Source: Neospora caninum Liverpool (lineage: Eukaryota > Apicomplexa > Conoidasida > Eucoccidiorida > Sarcocystidae). Taken from it: DNA of 64,000 nucleotides. The stretch's first letter is position 1, and every line of letters starts with the position of its first letter. This document shows positions 1-12,474 of this stretch, piece by piece. The stretch spans positions 372,001-436,000 of the forward strand of contig NC_018387.1 of assembly GCF_000208865.1 (NCBI RefSeq), given 5' to 3'. The translations under genes and the position numbers were made by a program. Under the pieces are notes generated by a model that was not told where the DNA came from, searched no databases, and saw nothing but the letters and a program-made list of their open reading frames with translations.

Positions 1-905
1 GGCCTAAACAACTGAATTATGCGCGCGCCAGTTTCCTGTCTCTCTTTGCTTCAGCAAGGCCTCGCCGCTCATTGAGGCCTCTCCTACTTTTCCCTTCCAC
101 CGATTCACAAGTTCCTGCTAGAACTCAGCACCTATATATATATATATATATATGTATAGCTATATTTATTTACTTCAGATTTGCAACGTTTTTTAGCCAG
201 TGTAGATAGAAGTGTGTAAATGTGTATGTGTTTCTGTAGAGAGATAAATAGGCCTACTTTGTTTATCCTCCTGTGTGTAGATAGAACGGCGTATCGTTGT
301 TGTGGCGCTGCAGATACAAATATGCGTCCGTAGATTGGTGTTTGGTGTCATTTCGCGCCGTCTTGTGTATCCGTCGACTGTACCGACACCCGGTGCACAG
401 TCTCCGATGCGCGAGGTCCACGCGGGCAAACCTCACGCATTCACATCCTTGCACATCCATTCCTCGGCTTCCGTGCCTTTATAATTGTGCATATACGTTT
501 GGGTATATTTTTTTTACAAGATATATACATGTAAAGAGATTTGTAGAAGCATACGCTTCTGCATACGTGCAGTCGAACGGAGAGGGCTCTATCCTGTTCG
601 AGGTTTTCTGCCGCAGCTCGGCCTCGGTTCAAAAGTCGCCTCTGGGACGGGCCAGGAGTTTGCTGACGCGAACCGTTAAATCACGAAAAAGACAAATGGA
701 AACAGACACCCAGCATCCATTCTCACATCCGTTCAACACGTTCCATCGAGAGACTGACAGGGAAGGAAAAAGAGATAGGCAGAGACGAAACGAGAGAGAA
801 GCAGAAGGAAATAGAGGTAGGGGGCGACTTTGTAGAGAGAGAACAATCGGCACCACGTGTGTGTGTGCGCACCTACAAATAACCATATATAATCCTGGGT
901 ATGTA

Positions 906-947
<42 letters not shown>

Positions 948-2759
948 TTTATGCGCAAGTTGTGTGTCTGTGAGGCGGAAAGAGCATCTCTGTGTCCAAA
1001 CACAGACACAATCAGACGCGAGTACACGAGTGCGTCTTCACTCTCGCGAGAGAAGAACCGCGTTCAATGCATTTCTGAGCCTCCTGCAACATCTTTTTTC
1101 TCAGCGTCCTTTTCTCCTCGTTTCGGAGGGGTTTGCGCGCGTTTGCCTTTTCAAAGGAAAGATGCTCCAAGCCGCGACTTAGCCTGTGGGCGTTTTCTCG
1201 CGTTTCCCGAATGCCCGCTTTCTGCCGTCACCCTCCACTAACAGGAGGTAACAACGCGAGTTCAGATTCGGCAGAAATTGGAATTTCTTCGTCCTCGTGA
1301 ACTAGCATGTGATCCACGGCGAGTGCACACAAAGGTAGCAGCGGCTCCAACGAAGGCACCTGCTCAGCAATGAGAGAAAACACCAGAGACAAAGACACAG
1401 AAGTCGAAGGAGAAGAACGGCGCGTGTTTGGCAGCGGAGGGCCGTTTCCCGTTTGTAGGTGAGATGTGTTTTTTTCATGGTTCCCGCTCGCTTTGTTTCC
1501 CGTCACTGTGCCGGCATTTCCCGTGTGGCATCGTCCGGGCTCTTCGGGTGTCTCGTTTCTTTTTGAAGATTCTTCTCTCCTGGGCGAAGCAAAGTCGAGC
1601 AGAACGGAGGATGCCCCCACAGCCTCCCGGGCGTTCGCGAAGAGGAGCAGACGAACTTTCATGGGGAACGGCCTCAATGCGGTGAATGGCGGTCGTCCTT
1701 CCGCGAGAGGAGACACTCTGTCTCCTTCTATCTCCTTCCTCCAGAGCGCAGAATGATGGCGGCAGGCAGAGAAACAGAGGCGAGAACGGAAAACGGGAAT
1801 GAAGAAAAAAGCGGAAGGAAGGAATGTCGCGCCTGAGACGGGTCCCCCCGAGCGGGAAGGAAAGGCGAGAACGCTCGAAAAGGGAAAGATGGAAGGAAGA
1901 GATGAAAATAAGATAGAGACGAAATAAGTAGAAGATCAAAGGAAGTGAAAGATAAAAAAGCTGAGAGGACAAAGCTGCAGTGTGCTTTTGGCGAACTCGA
2001 AGGAGACGAGACTTGCCCCCGACGCGTCAAAAAAAGCTAGCAGCGCTTTTGGTCTCTATCATCCGACGGAGAGGGCGGAAGAGGTCTTGAAAAAGCATGA
2101 GAAAGCGAAGAAATTTTCCAACTTCGCACACCACAAAGCACGCCTGTCTGCTTCGAAAAACGAAGGCGAGCTGTCCGGAAAAGGCTGAAAGGAGAGTGCA
2201 GAGTCCCTTCGCTTCCAGAGCCTTTTCGTCGGGTGTCTTGTGAGGAACAGAATCGAGGCAAAGTGACCTCGGTGAGGGAGGGCCGTCCTGGCGCATGCGC
2301 TCCCGAGGAGGCTGAGGCGCCGCTCCCCAGTCTGGGGAACCCCCGGAAGCAGTCGGCGTTCTCTTGTTTTTTCGTGCTTCCTTCTCTTCTTTCGCAGCGA
2401 AAACTTGTGGGAAAGAACAGCTCTCTTAGCTGTGAACTCCCCGCAAGGAAAAGGGAAGATTTCCCCTCGGGGACGGCGCCGCCTCTGCGTTCCAGCATGC
2501 GCTGCCGAGAAAACCTGCCGAGATGCGCTCGCGCTGTATGTACACCTGAAATTCGCTCTCGCGCCGCGTCCTGTCGGCGCTCTTCTCTGGAACTCTTGAC
2601 GTTTCTGCTTCTCCGGGCGAGCCTGCTGCCGCACTCCCAAGCGAGGGCGAGAGCCGAGACGCACAGAGACAAAACGCTCTGGCTTCAGAACGCCCGGCGC
2701 TCTTCGCTCTTCGCCTGGTGCTTTCTTCACGCCTTTCGGTTTCCTCGTTCCCCGCGCAG
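1..2759. other. Upstream non-coding stretch
   Basis: I see no exon here that can be supported. The stretch holds a short TA run near 133-152 and a longer one at 908-943, then purine-rich and pyrimidine-rich sequence with open frames on both strands that show no recognisable domain and no consistent splice junctions. The last part is the 5' flank of the histidine phosphatase; a pyrimidine tract ending in CAG lies immediately before its ATG, so a 5' UTR intron or a further upstream exon is possible. Confidence 0.5.
908..943. repeat. (TA)n microsatellite
   Basis: Uninterrupted alternating T and A, about 35 bases. Similar runs occur in introns and flanks across the window (near 6572-6600, 8404-8428, 15186-15213, 17334-17365, 31668-31699, 36121-36149, 39199-39224 and 39615-39639); none falls inside an assigned exon. 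Confidence 0.9.
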
Positions 2760-5700
2760 ATGAAGGGGTTGCTGGGTCTCAGGAGACACTCGGCGGCTCA
2801 GGATCTCGGGCCATCTAAAACGTCGAGCCTAAGGGTACGTGTCTTGGTGTCCTAAGGAACTCTGTTCTCCCTGGCCCTGCGTCCAACTGCAAGCTCTCCC
2901 GTGCCGCCTCCAGAGGTTTCCTCGCCTTTCTCCACAGCCTCGTGCCTTTCTCGACTGCCATGCGTTCGTTCTCCGTTCCTCGCCGCCTCTCTCCGGCATC
3001 TTTCCGTTGTGGCTTCTTCCTCTCCCTCGTTCCCCGATACCGTGCACGAGTATCCTCTGTCTCGGCCTTGTCCTTCTTTCGTCGCGTTCTTTCGTCTCGC
3101 GCTCCCTGCTTCTTTTGTCTCCACACTTCTCTTTTCGTTTTTCGCGTTTGCAGTTGATCCTCATCCGCCACGCCGAATCGACAAACAACGCGCTGTTTCA
3201 AAGGTTGCGAGATGAAGTCCTCTCGAGCACGCGGGCGGATCGTGAGTCCCTTTTCTTCCCGTTTCCTGTTTTCTCTGCCTTGTCCCTCTCCTCCTATCAC
3301 CCTCGCGTGCTCTCGCTCTCTCGCTTTCAGTCGTTTCCTTCCTCTCCCCCTCTCTTCCTCTCTCTTTCCTTCTCTTCCCCTCTCTTTCCTTCTCTTTCCT
3401 TCTCTTCCCTTCTTCCCTTTTTTTCGCCCCTTTCGCTTTTCTTACTCTTGTCCCTGTCATCTCCTCTCCTGTTCGCTCCCTTCGTCTGTCTTCCAGCTGT
3501 GCGGCTTTGTGTCTGGGCAGTCCCTTGCTCTCTCTTCCTCTTTCATTTCCTTGTGTTTCCCTGTCTCTCCCCTCTGTCTTCGTTCCGTGTTTCAGCGCTG
3601 TTGAACCTTGAGGAGCTCTTCGAGGCGCAGCGGGAAGTAGGTGAGATTCTCACGTCTGTCTCAGTTCTCGGGGAACCGCCAGCGCGTCTTCTTTTTGCGT
3701 CGTTGCTCTCTCAGCGTGTTCACTCGTTGAGTCGCAAACTGTCGCTGCCGCTCAACGAACACAGCGACATCACACGTCCCTCTCTGTGCGCCTCAGATCC
3801 CGGCTTAAGTGCCCGCGGGCACACGCAGGCGCGTCTTCTGGGGTCTCACTTTTTCGAAAACTACCTCCGCGACGCTCTCGAGCCTCCCTCCGCAGTCGCT
3901 GCCAGCGTGACTGCCCTTCCAGCTACGCCTGCGCGGGACTCGGACGCCGAGTCTCCTGCGTCTCTTTCCTTTCCTCTCGGCTCGCGTTCCGACTCTTCTG
4001 TGTCGGCTGCTACCGGGGCAACGTCTGCAAACGAGGAGGAAACTGAAGAAGCCGAGGAAGCGGAGCTCTCGCGCCTGTCTTCGGCAAACGGGACAGGCGC
4101 GCTCTCCCCGCATAACGAGGCGTGTGCCGCCCGGGCTGAAGAAGAACCGGGCGGAGAGCGTGAGGAGGACGACCGTCCGCTTGCTGCGCAGCCTCCCGTC
4201 GAAGGCATTGTGAGACGCTCGGGATGTCTGAAGGAGATGGGAAAGAAGATGGAACCGACGGAAACGGAAAGAAGGAAGGATGAACAGGGGCACAAAGCAG
4301 ATGGAAGAAGGAAAGGAAGTGGAGGTGGAGACGGCCGAAAGGAGGGCGGGAGAAGACAGGTAGAGAGAAGGCAAAGCGGGGTAGAACCAGCCGGAAAGGA
4401 GACAGAAAATGAAGGCAGGAAAAGGATCGGTTGGAGATTCACACAGGCCTCGCGGGAATCTGAGAGAACGGGGGGAAAGCAGAGCTGACGAACGCGGCGC
4501 AAGGAGAGGAAAGGCGAGAAAGTCGCGACTCCACGCGACTGGCTAAGACAGCTGAAAGTGGTGAATTTCAGTGTCTTGCCGGTCTTCCTGTTTGGAAGTG
4601 CCTGATCCTACCATCGCATCTGAGAAGCCGTTTTCTCTCCTTGTTGAGACGATTGAAGAACAGGGAAAGAAAGAGAGAACGCGACGAGAGGGCGACGAGG
4701 CGGAAGGCTGTTGTGAATACGGCCAGGAGGGGGAAAGAAGGGACAGAGCACGCGGACGGCGCACTGAAGCCCGACAAGGACGCGGGTGGTAGGAGAGAAA
4801 CGGGATGCGGCAAAAACGCACAGAGAACGCTGAAGAGAGGGGGTTAGGCAAGCAGGTAGTGAGGCTGCCAAAACAGAAGCGACAACAGAACGTGGACAGG
4901 CACACGGTGCATATCTGTTTCTCTATTTTTCTTTCGTTTCAGAGAGTCATTGTCTCACCCCTTCTACGGACAATTCTCACTGCTCTGCCGCTCCTCGACA
5001 ACCTTAATCTGGTCCGTCAGCTCCTGCCACATCTCGAACGCCGGAAGAAAGCGTTTCGACTCGCCCCAAAGAGCGTCTTCCCCTCATCTCTGTCTTTCAT
5101 CCTGCCTCTCGTTTTTCTCATCCTGGTTTGAATGGCAGATATATCGAAGAAAAGCGTGCACCCGTCGAGAGCCGCTGCGTGCGTCCCGATGGTGTCAAGC
5201 GCGTTGCATTTGTCACGCTCTTCTCTCTCTCTCTGGTGTTTTTTGTGTTTCGCCTTCTCGCTTCTTGTCGGCACTTCAGGCTCTACCCCCGGGCGTCCGA
5301 ATTGAAGGCTTCTCTGTTTTTTCTTCCTCTTCTCTCTTCCTCTCTCTTCTGTCGTTGCCTCTGCTTTCTCTCTGTTCTTTTTTGGTGTGAGCTTCGCTTC
5401 TCGACCGTCATGTTTAGTCCATCAAGTAGACTGGTGGCCAGCATATATATTCAGAAACCAATCGTTCCATTTCTCCGTCTCCGTACTCGTTTCAACTTCC
5501 CTGCTCTGTTTTTCTTCGCGCTTCCCCTCCACGCCTCCTCTCGAGTTTTTTTCCTTTTCCAGAAGCGGAGCGATTGCGTGCTGGATCCGGATCTCTACGA
5601 GGTTGGGGGCTTATACAAAGTCTGTCGCAGCGCAGGCGGCGAGCCTCCTGCCTGCGTCGCGTATCCAGGTATGTCCCCTTGTCTGCTTGTCGCTTTCTCC

Positions 5701-8070
5701 CCGCTTTTTTCCTTTTCCTTCGCCCTCGCTTGGACCTTTTTCGGTCCCCATTTCTGCACGTTGCACCCCCACGCGGCCTGCGCGTTTTCTTTTCTCCCTC
5801 GGGGCTGAGGCGTCAAATCCAAAAGGAGAGAGAGCTCGAGAGGCGCATACGGCACTCGGAATTCGGCTGCGGCAGAAGGCAACCTCAACAGTTTGCTCGC
5901 GTTCTTTTCCCCTTCGCAGGATGCACCAAACGCGAGTACGAAGAGCGATTTCCAGGGCGCCTCTGTGCGCCTGAGGGCATTGAAAACGGATGGTACAACC
6001 CCGGTAAGGGCCGAAAAAAGAAGCTTCAAAGGAAAGAACAGTCACACGTGGTCTTCCTTCTGACTAGTGTTGCCTATCTTCCTACAGACATATCTATCAC
6101 ATTTTACTTCGTGTGCCTACTTTTGTTACGCCGATGTGCGGATGGCCACGATTGACAGAGACGTATCTGTAACGGAATCGAGGGTTGTTACGAGTCGCAC
6201 GGTGAGCGACGTGATGAGAAGGGGTACGGGGAATCGCTGTGAAGCAGGAGAGCTCAAGGCCTGTCAGTGGTGTGTCGGAACGCTTGCAGTGCTTCCTTGA
6301 CATCGGCGTCAAGAAAGCGTTGCGTGTTTTTCTATTTTCTCTCTAGAGCATCGCTCGGTGGTCCTTTGACCGCCGCTGCATCTCGGTGGCCAACAGAATA
6401 AAATGTTCACGATATCGTGTGCCCGTGTATCAGGTGCTTGCATGCTTCCCTGCACTCTACATGCATACCAACGGGAACGCATCCTTGTTATTGATGTACA
6501 TGTAAATGGGTCTGTATAGATACATATATATATATATGTAAATGTGCGTATAGTTATGCGTATTTGTATGTATATGTATATATATATATATATATATATA
6601 GCTGTATCTGTATGTGAAGTGCTGATAGGTGAACAGGCGGAGGGACTCGGTGGCGTTTCGTGTCAATTTTTTTCAGAACGAGGAAAGGAAGGCCTCGCGG
6701 AGGCTCGGGCGCGGGCGCACCGCGTGGCGGAATCGTGAGTTTGACAATTCCTCACATTGCTTCATTCAATAGTTGAAGATCCCATCTCGGCACCACCTGA
6801 TTCCAAATCGCAAAGCTATAGAAAGACACGTTCATGTAAACCAAAAACGTTTACTCACTTCCATTCTCATATGTGTATATATATACATCAGTGTCAGGTC
6901 CAGGGTTGGAAACGCCCCACCGCAGTGCGTTTGATGCTTCGCTTGGCCTCAGGTTGTTCTGGTATGTCTGTCTCGGTATTCTTCAGTGTCTTCTTCAATC
7001 ATGCTTTCTCTTCTGATCGTTCTCGCGGTTGTTCGATTCGGGGTTCGTATCGGGTCTCTCGAGTTGCGCGGTGCACTCTGTTCAGTTCCCGGGGTTGTTC
7101 TTAAACCTCCCTGACAGTATGGCAACCGCAATCGCGCGCCGTGCGTTGATTTCTTCGCGCAGATAGCGGCGCAGACAAACCAAGTGTCTCCGTTTCTCTC
7201 TTCTTTTTGGGCGTGTGCCCCTGTGGGGCTGTTCGCTTGCAGGTTCTGGAGAATGGCCGAAACCGCCGAGGCGGAAGGCCTGCGGACGGTCGTCGTGGTG
7301 AGCCACGCGCACTTTCTAGAACTGCTGATGAAGGCGTTGTGCCAGCCTGTTGAGGGCGAAGCGCCGCCTTCGTCTTTCGCCTTTTCGTCGCCGTTCCTGC
7401 GGCGAAATCCGCCTCCTGACGGTGTACAGACAGCGCGGGTGCACGAGGATGCGAAAATCCACGCCAACTTTCTCTTCCACAACACAGGCGTGTCGTGCAT
7501 TCGCCTCGTGGCCTCGCAACAGACGCCCCCGCCGGAACCGTCGGCGCTCTTGAAGCCGCAGTGGTGTCTGACTGCATCCCACGCGCCGCCTGCAAAAAGC
7601 TCGCGTTTCGTCGTTGTAGAATGGTAGGAGGATCTGCGCGCTGGGCAGAGAAGCAAAAAACCCGAGCAAAAAACAAAAGAGAAAAGAGGATAATAGAAGG
7701 GAAAGGGAAACGGAAAGAGGATAACAGAAGGAAGAAGGGAAAGGAAAGGGGATAGTAGAAGGGAAAAGGAAACGGAAAGAGGATAATAGAAGGGAAAAGG
7801 AAACGGAAAGAAGGTAACAGAAGGAGGGGAAGGGAGAGGTCGTGTGCACAAATCAGACGTGCAGAGTTTTTCAAGGGCACTTTTTTCGCTCGTTTCCTGA
7901 AGTCACGGCAGGCGTGCCGGCGTTGTCCTGTGAACGGGGGAGGAGACAGCGGCAAGGGAAACTTCGGGTGTCTCTTTTGCGAGTTTTTTCATGGTGCATT
8001 TGTCGGTGTTTTTGTTGCTTTTTGCAGGATGAATCGCCTAGACCATCTCGACGGTCTTCACCTCAAGTGA
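2760..8070 (+). CDS. Histidine phosphatase superfamily (phosphoglycerate-mutase-like) protein
   Basis: Ten exons join in phase to 453 residues: 2760-2834, 3154-3241, 3596-3640, 3797-4209, 4943-5011, 5563-5668, 5920-6003, 6677-6734, 7243-7623, 8028-8070. Residues 26-32 read LILIRHA, the RHG-type catalytic motif with His31 as expected phospho-acceptor. SPLLRT near 213-218 fits the substrate-phosphate Arg region, DPDLYEVGG follows, and VVSHAHF carries the second catalytic His (334). Between the first half and SPLLRT lies an insertion of about 110 residues rich in Ser, Ala and Glu (from exon 4), absent from ordinary family members. The family hydrolyses or transfers phosphate on sugars, inositol phosphates or proteins; the substrate cannot be read from sequence. 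The junction 5011/5563 is the least certain, and an extra micro-exon there is possible. No signal peptide or membrane segment is seen. Stop TGA at 8068. Confidence 0.85.
7688..7830. repeat. GA-rich imperfect tandem repeat in the last phosphatase intron
   Basis: Units of roughly 25-32 bases built around GGAAACGGAAAGAGGATAA recur four to five times with small differences, all inside the intron between 7624 and 8027. The strand is almost free of pyrimidines, which is unusual for an intron otherwise ending in a normal T-rich acceptor. Confidence 0.8.
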
Positions 8071-11000
8071 GGCTGTCAAATTGGGTAGCCGCCGGGAGTT
8101 TTTGGTTTTTTCCGAGTTTTCCCGGAAGTTCCTTCCCCTGGTCTTCCTTCTAGAGTAACGGCATCACGCTGCGAGAGAAGGCACTAGGTTGCGCAGCTGT
8201 CCTCCGGACGTGTTGGTCTCCTAGGCTCTTAGGCAACGCGAAGATGCTTCTCTCTCTGGAGTACAAACGTCGCATTCATGTATCTATGCATATTTTTAAC
8301 TATTTGTAAATAAATAAATATATGTTTACATACAAACCCACATCTAGATACGTACGCCGATACGTATCTGTACACCAATACACACGTGTGTCCTCACGCA
8401 TGCATATATATATATATATATATATATCCGTACAAATTTATAGATAGACTTTACTTTGTATACGTTAACCCGAGAGACACATGCATGAATAAATGCGAAT
8501 AGACATGACTGTATACGTACACCCATATGTATCGGGTTTTTTTTTGTCTTTGTCGTTTTGGTTGTTCCTGAGTCGTCCTCTCTGTGGCGGAGCCGATCGT
8601 AAGCATGCACGAGTCTGTCGGGAGTTGCTCGCCTGAACAGGCGTTGACGCCTCGGGTGTTCTGGAAGGAAAGAGGAAACGAGAAATGCAGTGGTTGCTTT
8701 GTGGCTCAGGCTTTATGGCCAAGTGTTTCAGTGCGTCTCTTTTGCGAAAGAGGCCGCCTTGTGGACTGAAAGGTCTCTTGTCTAGTCTCTGTGTATGACG
8801 GGAATGCCTTCGGCTGGAGTCAGAAGCTGCGTGTCCAAAGAGGCTCTTCCAGAGGGTTGTACCAAACTCCATTTGTTCCTTTGAACGCGAAACACCTCAC
8901 AGGTTTCCTTTCGTCGCGCCCCGCTTTGGTTTTTCCAGATCAAGTGTTGACTCGGTGCGCTGCCTCTGGCTCGGAGCCGCTTCGTCTCGCTGAGCAGCTG
9001 TGCGCGCGCCTCACGCAGCCGTGCCTGCGAGTGGAAGCCGTAAAAAGCGTCATTAATACGGATTAGGAAGGGCGGCATCAGGTGTGCTGGGCACGTTGCG
9101 TTCTGGGCGGAATTCCGTCTTCACGCCGCCTTCCCTTCTACGGGACGCTCCACCGCTGCACGTTACAAGTCAGCACAGCTGTCGTGCTTGACCCCTCAAA
9201 TCACGGATATACAGTGCAGCCGGGACACCTACGACTTGGTGCGTCAGACGGCTCTCCTACTCGCAGAAAGTCCCTTTCTCAGGTGTGGAAGCACGCAGAA
9301 TCTAGTAAATGAGACGCATATAGGAAGCAGAGAGCTTAGTCGTAAAAGTTCGAGCAAAGAGTCTACCGCCACGCGCGAGCAACCAGACCGTGCGCACCTC
9401 CCGGGAACTTTCCGCGATGCATCACGAGGATCTCAGATTCTACAATGCGTTAACAAGTCTCCCGAGAGACATTCTCAGGGCACTTTTTAACAGGAGAGTG
9501 ACGGGACGTACCGGCAGACACAGCACCTACACGGCAGAATTTGTTTACAAGGGGTGTCTTCAAACTGAGCAGCTCTGTCACAGACCGGAACCTCGTTCTC
9601 CGAAGAACGGAAGGCACTCGGTAGATTATGCGACGGCGGGACGACGCCACTCGGTGATCGCATGTGTTAACTCAGTGGTATAACTGAAATCGAATAAACA
9701 GTGACGTCATAGCAGCTAGGATACTGAAGGTGACCTCAGTTACGAGATACCGGCACCCTCGTTCTTTGTGTACACCATATGGCCATCGAGCAAGCGAGGG
9801 CCCTCGTCTTCCTGATGTGATGCAAACAGTCAAGAAACAGTGAAGCAGAAACGAAACCGACGTTGCTCGAAGATGCTACTCAATACGACATTCATCGGCA
9901 TGTAAGATGCGCTCAGACCGCGCCTCGGTTTCAACAATCTAGAGCTGTCTGGTTTCTAGGGGCGTCTACGTGAAAGGATCTTCCCTCTCCGGTGATGATA
10001 TTATGGTTGGAAGGGACCTTTCTTTTTTCCTCTTTACAGACTCCCGCCGCTCGACCGACGCGCAACCACAGTGTCCCTCTCCGTCCACACTGGTCTCTGC
10101 AGACAGGCACGATCGTGTCTGTTGCGGTCTTTGAGGCGAGCGCACCGCAGGGGATTTCCGGAAGACAGCCATGAAACTCCGTTCAGATTAAAACCCGTGG
10201 AAGTACGAGCGATAACGGAGCTCGGAAACGTCCCGTGTGGAACGGGGTGTCTATTAGAGCGTGCACAGTGCCGCGAACGAAAAGCGTGGCTGCCAACCCA
10301 ATCAGTTTCCAAACACCGTTCCCCGGGCACACTAACAGGTTCTAACCTGTTTCCGCTGTTCTCTTCCGGCCCACAAGCTCGCTCATCTGATCCAATCCAA
10401 ATATACCCAACGTGGTGTGCACGAAACAACTTCCTCGTCGCCACTTTTCTGTCGCCGCTGACTGCACACCTTGGCCGCTGCATAAGCGCAGTGGCTGAAC
10501 GCTGCGCTGGACTTGCACAGAGCGCATGGATGGTTTTTCGAGCTAGCCAAATTCCACTTGTTTGAACTTTGCTATCTGACGCTACGTGCATGTTCTTCCC
10601 TCGGTTTCGACGCAAGAACGGGACGACTGACGGTCTCGTTCGACACTGGCGCGCTGAGCTGCGCACACTGAACAGCTTTCCGCGTGCGACCAAGTTCTCG
10701 AGCTTTTTTTTAGAGAAGTTTTTCCCGTCTCCTCGTTCACCAAAACTTCTGAAAGGTACGGGAATCGCAGGGTGTCCACGCCGTTTGATGTTGAAAGCTA
10801 AGTTTTTTTCCGAATGCACGTACGAGAGTCGGACTTCCCCGCGTCGCTGCCTGCTTGTGGTTTTATCTGGACCGAGTCTTCTCACGTTTCCCTCGAGGGA
10901 ACGCGAGTGGCGACGATTTCTCAGAGGCTTACTGGGACACGCAAGGTAGACCACAGAACCCGTGCGGTTGCATAGAGAGGGCTCGTCCGGTTCGGGTCCA

Positions 11001-12222
11001 CGAAACCGCAGTGCATGCTGCTGTCCACTTTTGGCTACCCAGGGATATCGTTTTGTCGCCGCTCTCATTGTCCGCGTGACTCACGGAGAGGCTCACAGTT
11101 TGACGTACCCGTCGGCTGATTTACGAGGGTGGCCCGGGCCTCGTCGTCGCAGAGGCAGGAAGTGGGAGCCTCCCCCGCCTTCTAGACGCAGAAATATGAA
11201 AAAACAGGATGAGGGCGCGCCTCTCGCGAGGCTCTGTTCCCTCCAGAAGGGTGGGAACGGATGCAGAGCAGCGGTGATTTCACTGCTCAGTGTCTGTGCT
11301 CAGGCTTGAGGCCTCAAACATAACAGTGCAATGGGACGGGCGAGAGTCCAGGCGGTTTGCGCGGTCCTGATACGGTGTGCGTGAGACGAAAAGGGGGGTG
11401 CGAATCTCGCGCGAAAGGGGCGCCAGATTGATTCGACGGGCGTTTCTTTCCAACATTGTAGGCGACCGAGTGTCTTTGAGCGTAGAGGCGCCGTGGACGG
11501 TGTGGCTTCCGACTCGAGTGTGCGTACACCTGAAACGTTGCCTGGGCTCACCTGTGGCGCCTGGCGTATATGAAGGTTTTTGTTTTTCGCAACCTGCATC
11601 TCGCTGCGTTTATAGGTGTGCTTGAACGGATCGAGCCAAAGCTTCGCCGCATATCCCGTTTCGCTCTTCTTTCGACAGTTCATTGTCCTTCTTGAAGGCG
11701 TGAGTCCCACCGAGACCAGCCGCTCTGAAGAGCCGTGTAGTATTGCTGCTTTCCTAGTTTCGCCCTAGACATTTCGATTCAGCTCCGGATTTCCTTTTAG
11801 TCCTCAGTGCTTCGATTGTCGGCGTCTGTGCAGAATCGCCCCTCAACTTTTCCGTGGTCTGGGCGCGATATTTCAGGTGTCCCCCGTTTCCGTTGCGCTT
11901 CGGTATACACCACGTCGCACCCATTTTCCTCGTTTCTTCATGATATCATCTCTCACGTTTTTCTCGGATCTTTCCTTCGCGAACCCGTCCTGACGCTGTT
12001 TCGCGTGTTCGTGTCCTCTCCCATCTTTTCTCCGTTGTTCTACGCTACGCGCTCCCCGTGGTCCCCTACCCTTCCCCTGCCTCGTCTCGACTTATTTGCA
12101 CTTCGCCTTTTTCTGCTCCTCTCCGTCCTCTGTGCCTCCTCTTTTTGGTTCGAGTCTTGCTTTCCCGCCACGTTTGCCCGTTGTTGTCTTCGCTGCTTTT
12201 CAGTCCCCCTCCCCCTCCCCCC

Positions 12223-12322
12223 NNNNNNNNNNNNNNNNNNNNNNNNNNNNNNNNNNNNNNNNNNNNNNNNNNNNNNNNNNNNNNNNNNNNNNNNNNNNNN
12301 NNNNNNNNNNNNNNNNNNNNNN
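12223..12322. other. Assembly gap of 100 N
   Basis: Exactly 100 Ns, the usual placeholder for a gap of unknown size. The sequence just before (about 12107-12222) and just after (12323-12442) is nearly the same, about 88% identical by eye, both ending in poly-C. The gap may therefore be a contig-end overlap or a collapsed tandem repeat. Confidence 0.95.
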
Positions 12323-12428
12323 TTTTGCTCCTTTCCGTCCCATGTGCCATCCTCTTTTTGGTTCGAATCTTGCTTTCCCCCCACGTTTTCCCGTTGTTGT
12401 TTTCGCTTTTTTTAGTTCCCCTTCCCTT

Positions 12429-12450
12429 CCCCCCCCCCCCCCCCCCCCCC
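12429..12450. repeat. Poly-C run of 22 bases
   Basis: A homopolymer forming the pyrimidine tract directly before the CAG acceptor at 12453-12455. Comparable runs are G15 at 29184-29198, G16 at 31570-31585 and C19 at 36760-36778, all outside coding sequence. Confidence 0.9.
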
Positions 12451-12474
12451 GTCAGGTTCGGTCAGAAAGCCGTC

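Larger units (their letters stand above)
8071..12474. other. Long stretch with no assignable gene
   Basis: After the phosphatase stop there is AT-rich 3' flank with a TA run near 8404-8428. From about 8.8 to 11.7 kb both strands carry open frames without known domains. The longest is an ATG-initiated 344-codon frame on the minus strand (10034-11068), opposed by two plus-strand frames at 10071-10949. A candidate first exon for the next gene lies at 11331-11380 (ATG, then GTGAGA donor). It would join in phase to the acceptor at 12455, adding 16 residues plus a split codon and the six residues before 12475, but the join rests on phase alone. Confidence 0.4.

Noticed and set aside
297..944. 215-residue plus-strand frame at the left edge
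   Set aside because: It ends in a translated TA repeat, has no domain, and its composition changes abruptly along the frame.
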